A DNA stretch of 64,000 nt from Thermoanaerobaculia bacterium (lineage in GTDB: Bacteria; Acidobacteriota; Thermoanaerobaculia; Multivoradales; J023). The DNA lies in NCBI GenBank assembly GCA_028066595.1, contig JALCBJ010000002.1:1-64000 (forward strand), read 5' to 3'. A model generated the notes under the pieces. The model worked only from the letters and a program-made list of their open reading frames with translations, ran no database searches and had not been told where the DNA came from. Numbering within the stretch: the first letter of the stretch is position 1; the number at the start of each line of letters is the position of its first letter. Both the position numbers and the translations under genes were made by a program. Below are positions 46,334 through 56,393 of the stretch, piece by piece.

Positions 46334-47524
46334 CTACACCCCCACCGAGTCGCCGAACAAGGAACGAAAAAGCTCCTCACCAGCGTCGACGCTGAGCGAT
46401 TTCCGGTCCACGAGGCGGTCGAATGCCCGCACCACTTCAGGGCCGAACTGACTTCCCGAGCCGTCGCGGATCTCCGCTACAGCCACCGCATGGGGTAGCG
46501 CATCCCGATAGGGTCGGCTGGTCGTCATCGCGTCGTAGGTGTCGGCGACGGCGATGATCCGTGCTTCGCGCGGGATCTCACCGTCTCGCAATCCGTCTGG
46601 ATACCCTCTGCCGTCGATTCGCTCGTGGTGGCTACGCACGCCCGGAAGTACCTCACGCAACTCGGGAACACGGCCGACGATGTCGGCGCCGTCCACTGTA
46701 TGGCGCTGCATCATCACCGCTTCGTCGGCGTCCAGAGGTGCGGGTTTGCGGAGCACGCGGTCGGGAACAGCGATCTTTCCGACATCGTGCAGGGCAGCAG
46801 CGATCCTCAGTTTCTCGAGCTCTTCCTGGGACAGGCCCATTTCGTGCCCCAACAGCAGCGAATAGAGAACCACACGGCGCACGTGGCCGCCCGTGTACGG
46901 ATCGCGTTTCTCCACCGCTTCGGCCAGCACCGTGACGGTCTCGAGAAACTTGGTCTTGAGCGCGGAGAAGAGTCGTGCGTTCTGGATGGCTTGCCCGAGA
47001 GGCGCAGCGAACAGGCGCATGCGCTCGGCATCGTCGTTGGAGAAGGTATCGCGGCCCTCGGGGTTGAGGAGCTGCATGACGCCGACGACACGGCCGTGGG
47101 CCTTGAGCGGCACGGTGAGGATGGCCCGAGTCTGGAAGGTGGACGATAGATCACCGTGCCATCGTGGATCGACGCCCGTGTCGTTGACGATCTCCGCATC
47201 TCCCGACTTGGCGACCGAACCCACGATGCCTTCGCCGATGGGTATTCGCAGGTTACGGATATCCGCGGCCACCCGGCCGCGGACGACACGGAAGAATAGG
47301 TCGTTGTGCTCGTCGTCCACTTCCCAGATCGACGACGTCTCCGCTTTGCACAGCTTTTCGGCCTGGTCGAGCGCCATCTCCAGGACCCGATTGAGATCAA
47401 GACTCGACGCCAGCTCGACGCCGATCTCGAGCAGACTCTCGTAGTCGCCGAGGCGTTTCTTCAGCTCTCGGGGAGGAAGATCTTGCCGCCGATCGGGCGT
47501 ATGGGGATTGGGGGTCACATCCAT
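46334..47524 (-). CDS. GAF/HD-GYP cyclic-dinucleotide phosphodiesterase
   Basis: 396 residues. GAF sensor domain (about 30-175: EIGVELASSLDLNRVLEMALDQA through LGQAIQNARLF) and HD-GYP domain (about 190-370) with intact residues: HVRRVVLYSLLLG, HDVGKIAVPD, HHERIDGRGYPDG (the GYP motif) and ADTYDAMTTSRPYR. Predicted to degrade cyclic di-GMP in response to a GAF ligand. Cytoplasmic; no membrane helix. The start codon ATG at 47524 follows a spacer of about 130 bases from the kinase gene stop. Confidence 0.95.
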   Translation of the reverse strand: MDVTPNPHTPDRRQDLPPRELKKRLGDYESLLEIGVELASSLDLNRVLEMALDQAEKLCKAETSSIWEVDDEHNDLFFRVVRGRVAADIRNLRIPIGEGIVGSVAKSGDAEIVNDTGVDPRWHGDLSSTFQTRAILTVPLKAHGRVVGVMQLLNPEGRDTFSNDDAERMRLFAAPLGQAIQNARLFSALKTKFLETVTVLAEAVEKRDPYTGGHVRRVVLYSLLLGHEMGLSQEELEKLRIAAALHDVGKIAVPDRVLRKPAPLDADEAVMMQRHTVDGADIVGRVPELREVLPGVRSHHERIDGRGYPDGLRDGEIPREARIIAVADTYDAMTTSRPYRDALPHAVAVAEIRDGSGSQFGPEVVRAFDRLVDRKSLSVDAGEELFRSLFGDSVGV

Positions 47525-47654
47525 GCGTGCACTCGCTTCGTGGCCTTCGGCACCGCCGGCATCGTGGCACCAGTGTAGCGGAACCTGGATTGGGAGGGGT
47601 CGCCACCTGTCTTCGACTACGCGAACGCGGGGTGCAAGCCGCCACGGAGGACGT

Positions 47655-49655
47655 CTATTCGGTCAAGCTGTTCCTTACCTCGAGCAGCAATGGCGTGTCC
47701 CCGAAATGTTGGAACGCCTCGTCGAGTGCAGCACGGGCAGCGTCCCGACCCTCCTCCATGCGCAGGCGTTCGATCTCCGCTACAGCCGACAGCAGTCCGC
47801 CGTCCGAGATTCGCGAACGTTCAGCCCGGCGGCGGTCCGCCCGTAGCTGCTCCAACTCGCTCTGAATCACCTCGAGTTGGGAACCGGCTTCCGGCGACAG
47901 CTTGGCGCCGGTCGCCAGCGCTTCCTCGGCTCGGTCCCAGTCGCCGCGCTCGCGGGCGGTCCGCGCTTCGTCTCGAAGAAGCTTCACTTTTTCGTCGGCG
48001 GCGCCGTCGAGGATCTCGTCCAACGTGTCGAAGATCAGGTCGTCGCCGTACGCTTCCCGTGCCCGGCGGACGTTCCGGCGGGCGCCCAAGATCTTGCCCA
48101 GGCGAAGAGCGGTCAGCACGTGGCGCTCGATCTGTTCGATGGCACGTGTACGTTCTCGCTCCTGTAGCTTGGCGTCGAGTCTGGCAACATCGCGAGCGAG
48201 GTCCTCCAGCACCGTCGGACTCGTCGGCGCTAGATCTCGTGCCTGATGCAAGAGATCCAGCGCCCTGTCGTACTCCGCTCGGTCGAGGCGGGTCTCCGCC
48301 TCCTTCAACAGCTCGCGAACTCGGCCCTCGGCCTCTGGATCCTCAGCCGCGGATCGCGAGGTGTCCGCTGAAGCGTGGCGCGGGATCGGTGGCGGGGACA
48401 GCGGCTCGGAGGGAATCTGACCCTGGGCGGCCGGGCCGGCACCCAACTCGGCGACTGCTTGCCGAGCTCCCTCGTGGTCCGGATCCATGGCCAGCACCGT
48501 CTCTAGCTGACGGCGGGCTTGGAGGACGTGGCCGATACGTCCCAACGTCTGTGCACCCTGGACCAGGGCTTCCAGAGCTTCGGCATCGGCTGCGCCGATC
48601 GACGACTCGGGTCGCGAGAGCATGCCGTCGATCGTGTTCGGGGATGGCGTTCTCTCGACGTGAAATCGACGGTCGAGGTGGCGTTGAGTCGATCCAGGCT
48701 TGGGAGATGCCCCGCCGGGCCGAAGGTCGGTCGTGACCAGCGACTCGGTTTCTGGCTTCAGCTGGCGCCGCACCCGCCGCAGGTCGCCATCCGGCGCCAT
48801 CTGCTGCTGGTAGTCCTCGATCTCGGCAACCCAAGCCTCTGCACTCTCGTGCCGAGCTTCGGCGTCCTTGTCCAGCGCGCGCAACGCCATCGCGCGAATG
48901 GGCTCTGGAACGCGACCTTCCGGATCGGTCTCGGAGAATGGGCGCGGCGTGTGGAAGAGGTGGGCACCGATGAGCTGCGAGGTCGATGCGGCTACCAGCG
49001 GATAGTGGCCGGTCAGGATCTCGTAGAACACCAGACCGAAACTGTACAGATCGGAGCGAGCCTCGAGCCCATCGGCCCCACGGGCTCCGAAGTGCTCTGG
49101 CGATGCGTAGCGGAACTTGCCGAGGAACGATCCCGACACGGTCAGCTGTTGCTCTGCATCGAGACGTTTGGCGATGCCGAGGTCGATGAGCTTTACGAGC
49201 GGCAGATCATCGACGTCGCGGGTGAGCATCAGGTTGTCGGGTGACACGTCGCGATGCACAAATCCATGTTCGTGCAGGAATCCGAGGGCTCGCAGACTCT
49301 GGCGTGCGATATCTAGCGCCAGGGGTAGGGAAGGTAGACGGCGCAGAGCCACCAACTGCTCCAGATCGACACCTTTGATGTGCTCCATGACGATGAAGCC
49401 GGCGCCGGTCTCGTCCACCGAGAAATCGAAGATCTGTACTACGTTGGGGTGCCGTAGGCGTATGGCGGAACGTGCTTCACGAGCGAAGCGGGCGCGTAGC
49501 TCGTCGTCCTCTTCATGCTGTGGCCGTAGCGTCTTGACGACGCGAATCTCGTCCAGCAACCTGTGCCGGACGCGGTAGATGGCACCCATGCCACCTTCCT
49601 TGATTTTGGCAACGATCTCGTACTTGCCTTCGATTTCGGCGGGCGGCTGGGCCAT
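47655..49655 (-). CDS. Ser/Thr protein kinase with C-terminal TPR/coiled-coil region
   Basis: 666 residues. Hanks-type kinase domain about 10-285: glycine loop IKEGGMGAIYR, ATP-lysine VVKTLRP (about 41), HRDVSPDNLML catalytic loop, and DLGIAKR in place of DFG, common in bacterial PknB-like kinases. Residues 285-440 are a low-complexity linker; 440-660 are helical and charged with TPR-like and coiled-coil character (ARRNVRRAREAYGDDLIF, TARERGDWDRAEEALATGA). No membrane helix, so a cytosolic kinase. Divergent from the TPR membrane protein (50 bases between starts) which may be its target. Confidence 0.93.
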   Translation of the reverse strand: MAQPPAEIEGKYEIVAKIKEGGMGAIYRVRHRLLDEIRVVKTLRPQHEEDDELRARFAREARSAIRLRHPNVVQIFDFSVDETGAGFIVMEHIKGVDLEQLVALRRLPSLPLALDIARQSLRALGFLHEHGFVHRDVSPDNLMLTRDVDDLPLVKLIDLGIAKRLDAEQQLTVSGSFLGKFRYASPEHFGARGADGLEARSDLYSFGLVFYEILTGHYPLVAASTSQLIGAHLFHTPRPFSETDPEGRVPEPIRAMALRALDKDAEARHESAEAWVAEIEDYQQQMAPDGDLRRVRRQLKPETESLVTTDLRPGGASPKPGSTQRHLDRRFHVERTPSPNTIDGMLSRPESSIGAADAEALEALVQGAQTLGRIGHVLQARRQLETVLAMDPDHEGARQAVAELGAGPAAQGQIPSEPLSPPPIPRHASADTSRSAAEDPEAEGRVRELLKEAETRLDRAEYDRALDLLHQARDLAPTSPTVLEDLARDVARLDAKLQERERTRAIEQIERHVLTALRLGKILGARRNVRRAREAYGDDLIFDTLDEILDGAADEKVKLLRDEARTARERGDWDRAEEALATGAKLSPEAGSQLEVIQSELEQLRADRRRAERSRISDGGLLSAVAEIERLRMEEGRDAARAALDEAFQHFGDTPLLLEVRNSLTE

Positions 49656-49705
49656 GGCAGAACTAGCCTCGTCGAGCTTGCGATCACCTTTGGGGGAGAG
49701 GAGCG

Positions 49706-51745
49706 ATGTCGCGCGAGCCGGCGTTTGGTGGCCCTGGCGAAAGATGGCAGGATCGGAACCACGGTGATCATATCCCGCGGCTCCCGATCCATTCGCCTGG
49801 AACCTCGATCTTGTCCGTAGAAGAACCCAGAGAAGCCCATCCGGCCTCCGGCCCGGAGCGCACTGCGCGCTCCCGGGGTTCGGCGCGGCTCCTGAGCGGT
49901 GGCCGAGAGCGTGCTGCTCCGACGTCTTCGCGCGGTACCTGGTTGGCGGCGGTCTTCGTGGTGCTCGTCTTCGGCTCGATCGCCGCCTACTTCACCCGCG
50001 ATGTGTGGAGCCGAGCCGGTGACCTGCAGGTGGTCGGGTTGGAGGAGGCCGCCCTCGGTGCAGTCGACACCGTGGGCGTACTGCCGGTGGAGAACGCAGC
50101 TCGCGATGCCGACGACTGGGTACGCTGGGGCCTCTCGACCGCAGTGTCCGAGACCCTCCATCGCACTCCGGGGCTGGAGGTCGTGGAACCCGAACGACTG
50201 GCCAGGATTCTCGGGGAGCGGGGCCTCGGTTCCGGCGCCGACAGAGCACGCCTTCGGGAGCTGACTGCAGCTCTCGGCGCAGATCTGATCATCGACCTGA
50301 CGTTCCGCCGCGACCAGCTCGGCGTTCGGCTGGATTCGGAGCTTGCAGCGGCGGATGGCTCGATCCTGGCAACGCGGAGGTACGAAGCGGAGACCGCTGT
50401 GGAGGCAGCGGAGTCCTTGATCCAGGACGTCGTCGGTATCATGGTCCCTGGATTCGAAGGTGTGCCGATTCGCAGAGCACTTTCCGGGGATCCGTTTCAC
50501 GACCGTCTCTACGCCACCGGCGTCCAGGTGCTGTTCACCGGATTCGAGGTACGGCCGGAAGTACTGGACGTACCGGAGGGCACGCGGGTGATCAGGGCAG
50601 AACCGGCCGCCGAGATCGTCAGAGATCCGGAGCTGGAGGCCTTGCAGCGCGCCCAAGGTTATTTTGCTCAGGCTGTACGCGACCGGCCCGGTTTCCTGCA
50701 GGCTCATTTGCGCTGGATCGATGGGCTACGCCGCCAGCGGAAGCTATCGGAGGCCCGACGGGCCACCCAGGATCTTCTGCAGACGGCGCAGGCTGAAGGA
50801 GCGTTCGAGCTGCTCGAACGTCTCTACCGCGAGCTGGGTAGGCTCGAGGCGCTCGACGGGAATCTTGACGCCGCCGAGGTCCAGCTCCGGGAAGCCCATC
50901 GCCTATCACTGGCTCGCGGTGACGATGGGTCCCGAACCGCTACGTTGCGGGAGATGGCGCGCCTGGAGCTGGCATCGAACAACCCCTCCAGAGCCGAGGA
51001 GCTACTCGTAGAGGTCTTGGGTCTCACGGAGGAGCGAGGCGACAGGCTCGGCCGGATCGATGTGCTCATCCACCTGGGCAGCTTGCTGATGGCCGAAGAT
51101 GATGTCGACGGTGCGCGATCGCTTCTCGACCGGGCTCTGATCCTGGCGGAGGATCTGCGGGATCCATGGACCGAAAACCGTGCCGCTGCCAGTTTGGGAG
51201 AGGTGGCGTCTCGACAGGGCAAGGGTGCCCAGGCTCTGGAGTTCTGGGATCGAGCGCTGCGCTTTTATCGCTCCCGCGGCGAGGATTCGCGGGTGCTGCT
51301 GTTGTCGCGACGCCTGGCTGAGACCCATCTCGCCCGGATGGACTGGAAGGCTTCCGAACAGCATTTCCACGACGTCTTGGAACTGGCGCAGACGCAGGAC
51401 GACCCCCGCTTGATCGCTCGTGCGTCGGTCCATCTAGCCTGGCTGCAGCTCAAGCTCGGCTTCCCGTTTCAGGCGGAGGAGCACCTTCAGCGCGCCTTGG
51501 CCCACGACCGTTTCCTCGAGAATCGGGATCGCCTACAGCGGGTGATCGCGTGGTTTGCCTACGAGCAGGGAAATCGCCGACTTGCTCTGGAAACGCAGGA
51601 GGAGATCCTCCGACAATGCCAAGGAAAGGGTTGCTGGAATCGTGCGGACCAGGCGTTTCTCGACGTGTTCCGTCTGGCGTACGCCGAAGATCAGCGGTTG
51701 CCTCTTCCCGGGGAAGTGGGTGGGCCGGACTTTCCAGGCTGGTGA
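49706..51745 (+). CDS. Membrane-anchored TPR protein
   Basis: 679 residues. A basic N-terminal cytoplasmic part (1-80), one transmembrane helix WLAAVFVVLVFGSIAAYF (about 82-99) and a large extracytoplasmic part. Residues about 110-260 resemble the CsgG/FlgO-like domain that precedes TPRs in kinase partners (VGVLPVENAARDADDWVRWGLSTAVSETLHRTPGLEVVEPERLARIL), and 310-660 is a row of TPR units. In myxobacteria and acidobacteria such proteins are often encoded beside Ser/Thr kinases. The exact start is uncertain: ATG 49706 or TTG about 49811. Confidence 0.78.
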   Translation: MSREPAFGGPGERWQDRNHGDHIPRLPIHSPGTSILSVEEPREAHPASGPERTARSRGSARLLSGGRERAAPTSSRGTWLAAVFVVLVFGSIAAYFTRDVWSRAGDLQVVGLEEAALGAVDTVGVLPVENAARDADDWVRWGLSTAVSETLHRTPGLEVVEPERLARILGERGLGSGADRARLRELTAALGADLIIDLTFRRDQLGVRLDSELAAADGSILATRRYEAETAVEAAESLIQDVVGIMVPGFEGVPIRRALSGDPFHDRLYATGVQVLFTGFEVRPEVLDVPEGTRVIRAEPAAEIVRDPELEALQRAQGYFAQAVRDRPGFLQAHLRWIDGLRRQRKLSEARRATQDLLQTAQAEGAFELLERLYRELGRLEALDGNLDAAEVQLREAHRLSLARGDDGSRTATLREMARLELASNNPSRAEELLVEVLGLTEERGDRLGRIDVLIHLGSLLMAEDDVDGARSLLDRALILAEDLRDPWTENRAAASLGEVASRQGKGAQALEFWDRALRFYRSRGEDSRVLLLSRRLAETHLARMDWKASEQHFHDVLELAQTQDDPRLIARASVHLAWLQLKLGFPFQAEEHLQRALAHDRFLENRDRLQRVIAWFAYEQGNRRLALETQEEILRQCQGKGCWNRADQAFLDVFRLAYAEDQRLPLPGEVGGPDFPGW

Positions 51746-51757
51746 AGGGACCGTTCG

Positions 51758-53824
51758 TTACCGTGCCTTGAGGACGACGAACGTCATGTCGTCGTCCAGC
51801 GGCCGGCCGCGGGCCCATTCTTCCGAGGTCTGGAGCAGCGCCTGGACGATGCCGCGGGCCGGCTGCTCTGCTGCATCGGCGAAGGCTTGCTGAACGCGTT
51901 GGTAACCCAGAGGTTCGTCCTCTGGACCGATACGCTCAGGAAAGCCGTCGCTCATGAAGAGGACGGTGTCGCCGGGCTCCAGCCGTAGCTGCGCCTCCTG
52001 GTAGCGTCCGCGTAGCGGAGTCCCGAGAGGCAAGCCTGGTAGTAACAGATCGTCGACCATCCCTTCGTCCGCGCGAAAGAGGTAGACGGGTGGCATACCC
52101 GCGGCAGCCACACGGAGATGGCCGCGTCGCCAGCGCGCCAGAAGTAGTGCCATGTTGAGCTGGCGAAGATTCATCGCCTTGAGGGCGGCGCTGGAGCGGT
52201 CGAGGGTCTCGACCAGGGCGCCTTCGCCGAGCGCTTTGAACAGGCTCTTGGTGGCGGTGACCAAGGTGCCCGCCTTCATGCCGTGGCCGGTGGCGTCGCC
52301 CACCGCGACCGTGAGACTGCCGTCCTCAGCCAAGTCGAAGTCGTAGTAATCACCTCCTACTTCCGTCGCCGTGTCCATATGCGCGGCGACTTCGAGGTCT
52401 GCGACTTCTGGGAGGCTGCGGGGCAACATGGCGAGCTGCAATGCTCGGGCTTCCTCCAGCTCCAGTTGCTTGTGACGGACCTCCGCCTCCAGGCGCTCTC
52501 GTTCGACGGCTTCGCGTCGAGCGTTGCGCTCGTGCTCCAGTTTCTGTTCTGACAACGCCTCGACTTCGAGTAGCTTGCGCCGGAGCGCGGCACTGGTACG
52601 TGCCACCCGGCGCGACAGGTACACCGACATGGTGAGAACGAGAATCACCACCGACACGAACGGCAAGATGGTGCTGCGCAGGTAGCTCGGCGGCAGGATG
52701 CCGAGAAGGGTCAGCACGCCGACGCCGAATCCGAGGGCCATGGCAGCGATTCCGCCACCGACGAGCAGAGATCCTTCACGCTTCTCGCGAATGGCGATCG
52801 CGATGACGCGAAGAAGCTCGAGGGATGTCAACAGCAGAAGAATGAAAACGCCGGTGGTGAAGCGTGCCGGCCACACCGCGGCCAGAATCGTCAGGACGGC
52901 GATGGGAACCAAGGCCACTTTCAATCGGCGCGGCCAGCCGAGAGCGAAGAGATCGGGACGGAATACACCGTAGACGAACCGCAGAGACGCCAAGCACAGC
53001 ACGATCCCTGCGGTGTTCATCGCCGGCTCCACCCACAGGAGAAAGCTCGGAGTCTGGGTAAGGCTGTAGTTGAAGATGCAGCCCTCGAGCACCGCCACCG
53101 AGCCGCAGAGGAGCGCGAACCAGAGGTTCTCCCGCGTCTCTGGCCAGAATACGAAGAGCAGGAGGTGCAGGATCGCGACGGCCAGAAACACGCCGGTGAA
53201 CAGTCCCTGGTAGCGACGGTTGGCCGCGTCGACCTCGTTGGTGATGCCCAGCGCGAAGTCTGCGGGTGCCAGATTCAGCTGGAAACCGCCGGCATGGCCG
53301 TTGCGATGGAACGCGGCGATCCGGGGGTTGGCGTAGCTGACTTCGATGTCCTGGACCCCGGCGCGGCGGAACGAGAAGACGGCCGGGAGATCTTGATTTC
53401 TCGGCCGGAAGTTCCCGGTAGAGCCTGGTAAATCGCCTGCGCCGTCGATCCACACGTCGTCGATTCTCAGCTCGAACGCACCACGTTGTTCCACGGCGCA
53501 GCCCAAGGGCACGCCCACGAGGTCCGCAGCTACGTCGACACGCAGGCGAAACCGGCCTTCTCCGTCCCAACTTGCGAGGGGCTGTTCCCCCGGCGGCCAC
53601 CAGACAGAAACGACCTCACCGTTGCTCGTCCAGGCTTCGTCCGGCAGCGCGACCCAGGACGGATTGCTGCCGTCTTCTCCGGAGAAGGTCTCAACTGTGA
53701 GTCGAAATGGGTCGGGTACTTCGGCGACCGATGCCGCTGCCGGAAGGCACGAGATCAGTAGAGCTGCGAGCGACTTGGATATCTTCCGACGTTCCTGCTG
53801 ATGTGAGGTCTGTGGGTTCCTCAT
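51758..53824 (-). CDS. 7TMR-DISM sensor with SpoIIE-type PP2C phosphatase
   Basis: 688 residues. Signal peptide, an extracytoplasmic jelly-roll 7TMR-DISMED2-like domain (about 40-200), seven transmembrane helices (about 210-410), a coiled coil (415-475) and a SpoIIE/PP2C domain (490-685). Phosphatase metal residues are present in VGGDYYDF, VGDATGHGMKAG, LFMSDGFPE and DDDMTFVV. Expected to dephosphorylate a Ser/Thr phosphoprotein such as an anti-sigma antagonist when the outer domain binds ligand. The ATG overlaps the FGE-fold gene stop by four bases. No anti-sigma factor gene is adjacent. Confidence 0.92.
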   Translation of the reverse strand: MRNPQTSHQQERRKISKSLAALLISCLPAAASVAEVPDPFRLTVETFSGEDGSNPSWVALPDEAWTSNGEVVSVWWPPGEQPLASWDGEGRFRLRVDVAADLVGVPLGCAVEQRGAFELRIDDVWIDGAGDLPGSTGNFRPRNQDLPAVFSFRRAGVQDIEVSYANPRIAAFHRNGHAGGFQLNLAPADFALGITNEVDAANRRYQGLFTGVFLAVAILHLLLFVFWPETRENLWFALLCGSVAVLEGCIFNYSLTQTPSFLLWVEPAMNTAGIVLCLASLRFVYGVFRPDLFALGWPRRLKVALVPIAVLTILAAVWPARFTTGVFILLLLTSLELLRVIAIAIREKREGSLLVGGGIAAMALGFGVGVLTLLGILPPSYLRSTILPFVSVVILVLTMSVYLSRRVARTSAALRRKLLEVEALSEQKLEHERNARREAVERERLEAEVRHKQLELEEARALQLAMLPRSLPEVADLEVAAHMDTATEVGGDYYDFDLAEDGSLTVAVGDATGHGMKAGTLVTATKSLFKALGEGALVETLDRSSAALKAMNLRQLNMALLLARWRRGHLRVAAAGMPPVYLFRADEGMVDDLLLPGLPLGTPLRGRYQEAQLRLEPGDTVLFMSDGFPERIGPEDEPLGYQRVQQAFADAAEQPARGIVQALLQTSEEWARGRPLDDDMTFVVLKAR

Positions 53825-54543
53825 GTGGAGCTCGCGTTCCCTGGGACCGCCGTCGCGACCCGGAATCCGTAGTCGCTATACCGGAACGAAGGCGGAATCG
53901 AGGAGCGATGGGCGCAGCGGCACGCTTTGACCGTATGCCGCCAGGAGCCCCCGCGGGATGATCGCCGTCGGCCCGCTTGCGTGCAGATCGGATTGGTTGT
54001 CGGCGAGTGCTGATAGAAATCGGCCTGGTACCAATCGGCGCACCATTCGTGAACGTTCTCGCACAGGCCGAGGAATCCCCATGGATGGCTGGAAGGATAG
54101 GCGTCCACGGGCTCCGGTCCACTCACCCAGCGTTGGGCGTAGTCCGGTATTCGTTCTTCCGGCGGCTCGTCGCCCCAGGGATAGTCCACGTCGCGGCCGC
54201 CACGTGCAGCACGTTCCCACTCTGCTTCCGTCGGTAGACGGATCACCAGCCGGCCGCCGAGGCGTTTAGTGAGCCAGTCGCAGTAGGCCATGGCGTCGTC
54301 CCACGAAGGACCCACGGCCGGCACGCGTGGGTGGCTGAACTCCGGTTGGTTCCAGAACTCGGGTGCGCTTCGTGTCGTGGCATCGAGGAAGAGCTGATAC
54401 TCGGCCCGGGTCACTTGGGTTCGGGCCATGCGAAAGGCATCGAGACGGACGTCGTGCGGCGGGTTCTCGTTGGCCCTCGGTCCGCCGCCCATTCGAAACC
54501 AGCCTCCGGGTACGTCGATCCAATCAGGCTCGTCGGGACGCAA
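53821..54543 (-). CDS. SUMF1/FGE-fold protein without the catalytic Cys pair
   Basis: 240 residues, TTG start. The FGE-sulfatase (SUMF1/EgtB/PvdO) fold is clear: WIDVPGGWFRMGG, VTRAEYQLFLDAT, WDDAMAYCDWL, RLPTEAEWERAARGG, GLCENVHEWCADWY and RGGSWRHTVKACRCAHR...YGFRVA. In true formylglycine-generating enzymes the GS(F/Y)-L-C and Y-C positions bind copper; here the first is His (GSWRH) and only a Cys in KAC remains, so Cys-to-formylglycine activity is unlikely. Such proteins also serve as non-enzymatic sensor domains or other oxidases. Overlaps the SpoIIE phosphatase gene, suggesting a signalling function. Confidence 0.85.
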   Translation of the reverse strand: MRPDEPDWIDVPGGWFRMGGGPRANENPPHDVRLDAFRMARTQVTRAEYQLFLDATTRSAPEFWNQPEFSHPRVPAVGPSWDDAMAYCDWLTKRLGGRLVIRLPTEAEWERAARGGRDVDYPWGDEPPEERIPDYAQRWVSGPEPVDAYPSSHPWGFLGLCENVHEWCADWYQADFYQHSPTTNPICTQAGRRRSSRGGSWRHTVKACRCAHRSSIPPSFRYSDYGFRVATAVPGNASST

Positions 54544-54659
54544 GGCGGCCCTCTCGGGTCATGAAGGTTTTGGGAGCGGAGCCGAACTCGGCGGGCGTCA
54601 GTATCCCACGCTCCGAGGTCTGCCGCTCGACGGGCCAGGGAATGGGTACAATCAACGAC

Positions 54660-56393
54660 ATGCAGGATCGATCTGGTGGGAGCGGGCGGCACCGCTCGAG
54701 GTTCGCCATGGCATTGCTTTTTTCGTGCTCGCTATTCTGCTTCGGTTGCGTCGAGCACGTTCCTCCACCGCCGTCCGCGATCGAGGTACCCGATCCGACT
54801 CGTGGCATCGTGTGGATCTCGGTCGATACTCTGCGTGCCGATCATCTCGGCGTCTACGGCTACGATCGCGATACGAGTCCGCACCTCGATCGATTGGCGC
54901 AGCGGGGCGTTGTATTCGATCTCGCCTTTGCCCACTCGCCCTCGACGTTGATATCCCACATGTCGGCCTTCACCTCGCTGCTGCCCCCCGAGCACGGAGT
55001 GAAACCTCCTCGATGGACGGTGTTGTCCGACGAGATACCGACCTTGCCGGAATCATTTCGAGCGGCGGGCTTTCGTACCGCCGGATTCACCGAGGGCGGT
55101 TATCTCGAAGGCGACCACGGCTTTGCAAGGGGTTTCGAGGACTGGGAAGATCCTGGCTTCCAAGCCTCGACCGATGTCGAAACGACCTTCGAACGTGGTC
55201 TCGACTTCCTGCGCTCGATGAGGGATAGCGGAGAGCGTTTCTTTCTCTTTCTCCACACGTACAGCGTGCACGATCCCTACGAACCACCGGAGGCGTTACG
55301 CCATCGGTTCTGGGATGGCTCGCCACCCACCGATGCGCCGGCAGATGCTACAACCCTGGAGCGTGTCAACGCGGGCGCCCGGGAGATCAGCCGTCGCGAC
55401 GCCGCGTATTTCGCATCGCGCTACGACGACGGTATCCGCTACTTCGATGGCGTGCTGGGTCGGTTCATCGAGGGGATGGAAGCCGCCGGACTCTCGAATC
55501 AAGTCACCCTGGTGCTGATGTCGGACCACGGTGAGGAGTTTCTCGACCACGGCCGCATGCTCCATACCCAGGTGTATCCCGAGCTGCTGCGGATTCCTCT
55601 GATCGTGGTTCACCCCGATCTGATCCACCGCCGTGTGGAACGGCTCGCCTCACTGGTCGACCTGGCGCCCACGCTGCTGGACCTTGCGGGCCTCGACGTC
55701 ACCTCGAATCTCCCCGCTGCTCGCGGCCGGAGTCTTCTGCCCGACCTCGCGGGGCAGCCGTCGAGGGAAAGTGGCCAGTCCGTCTACTCCGAAGTGGAGT
55801 ACATCGATTCCCAACGATCTCTGATCGGCACGGCGAACGGAGAAGTGTGGCAACTGGTGGAGCGTCGGCCGATCGGCGATCCCGACGGTTCCTGGATCTC
55901 GCGTCGAGTCGATCTCGACGTCGGCAGCCGCCGCGTCGGTCTACGGATGGCCAGCTACCGCCATCCGCGAGCGCTGCGAATCGATTGGATCGGTCGCAAG
56001 GGCGCGATGCACCTCGAGCAGCGGACTCTTCTTCCGGAATGGACCGAGATGGAGGTTCGGCTGCCCGAGGGCGTCGAACGCGGCCGACTGAGGCTATCGG
56101 TAGACGGTTGCTCAGTACCCAAGGAGTTGGGACTGGGAGAGGATCCGCGTTGCCTGGGCTTCATGCTGGCCGATCCCACGCCGCTTCGCTACGACCTTCT
56201 GCGGCTGCGCGTCGGCGAGTACGGCAATCTCCAGGTTTCCGGGGATCTTTCGCGACACCCGGCTTCGTTCGATCTCCTGCTGGATCTCAAGCGACAGCTC
56301 GTGTCTAAGACGTGGCACTGGCTGGCGCGTCCGGCGAGCCAAGCGCTAGGCGACGAGGAACGGCGTGCCCTCGAGGCGCTGGGCTACCTGTGA
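54660..56393 (+). CDS. Sulfatase-like hydrolase lipoprotein 1
   Basis: 577 residues from ATG 54660 (an in-frame ATG at 54642 is also possible). Lipoprotein signal ending FCFGC at about residue 30. Alkaline-phosphatase-fold core with metal residues VWISVDTLRADHLG and LMSDHGEEFLDHG. The nucleophile region reads SPSTLISHMSAFTSLLPPEHGV: where formylglycine sulfatases have CxPxR this has TLISH, so a Thr nucleophile is likely and activity may be on phosphodiesters or phospholipid headgroups. C-terminal 160 residues form an extra beta-rich domain. Followed with overlap by a paralogue (second gene); divergent from the FGE-fold gene. Confidence 0.85.
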   Translation: MQDRSGGSGRHRSRFAMALLFSCSLFCFGCVEHVPPPPSAIEVPDPTRGIVWISVDTLRADHLGVYGYDRDTSPHLDRLAQRGVVFDLAFAHSPSTLISHMSAFTSLLPPEHGVKPPRWTVLSDEIPTLPESFRAAGFRTAGFTEGGYLEGDHGFARGFEDWEDPGFQASTDVETTFERGLDFLRSMRDSGERFFLFLHTYSVHDPYEPPEALRHRFWDGSPPTDAPADATTLERVNAGAREISRRDAAYFASRYDDGIRYFDGVLGRFIEGMEAAGLSNQVTLVLMSDHGEEFLDHGRMLHTQVYPELLRIPLIVVHPDLIHRRVERLASLVDLAPTLLDLAGLDVTSNLPAARGRSLLPDLAGQPSRESGQSVYSEVEYIDSQRSLIGTANGEVWQLVERRPIGDPDGSWISRRVDLDVGSRRVGLRMASYRHPRALRIDWIGRKGAMHLEQRTLLPEWTEMEVRLPEGVERGRLRLSVDGCSVPKELGLGEDPRCLGFMLADPTPLRYDLLRLRVGEYGNLQVSGDLSRHPASFDLLLDLKRQLVSKTWHWLARPASQALGDEERRALEALGYL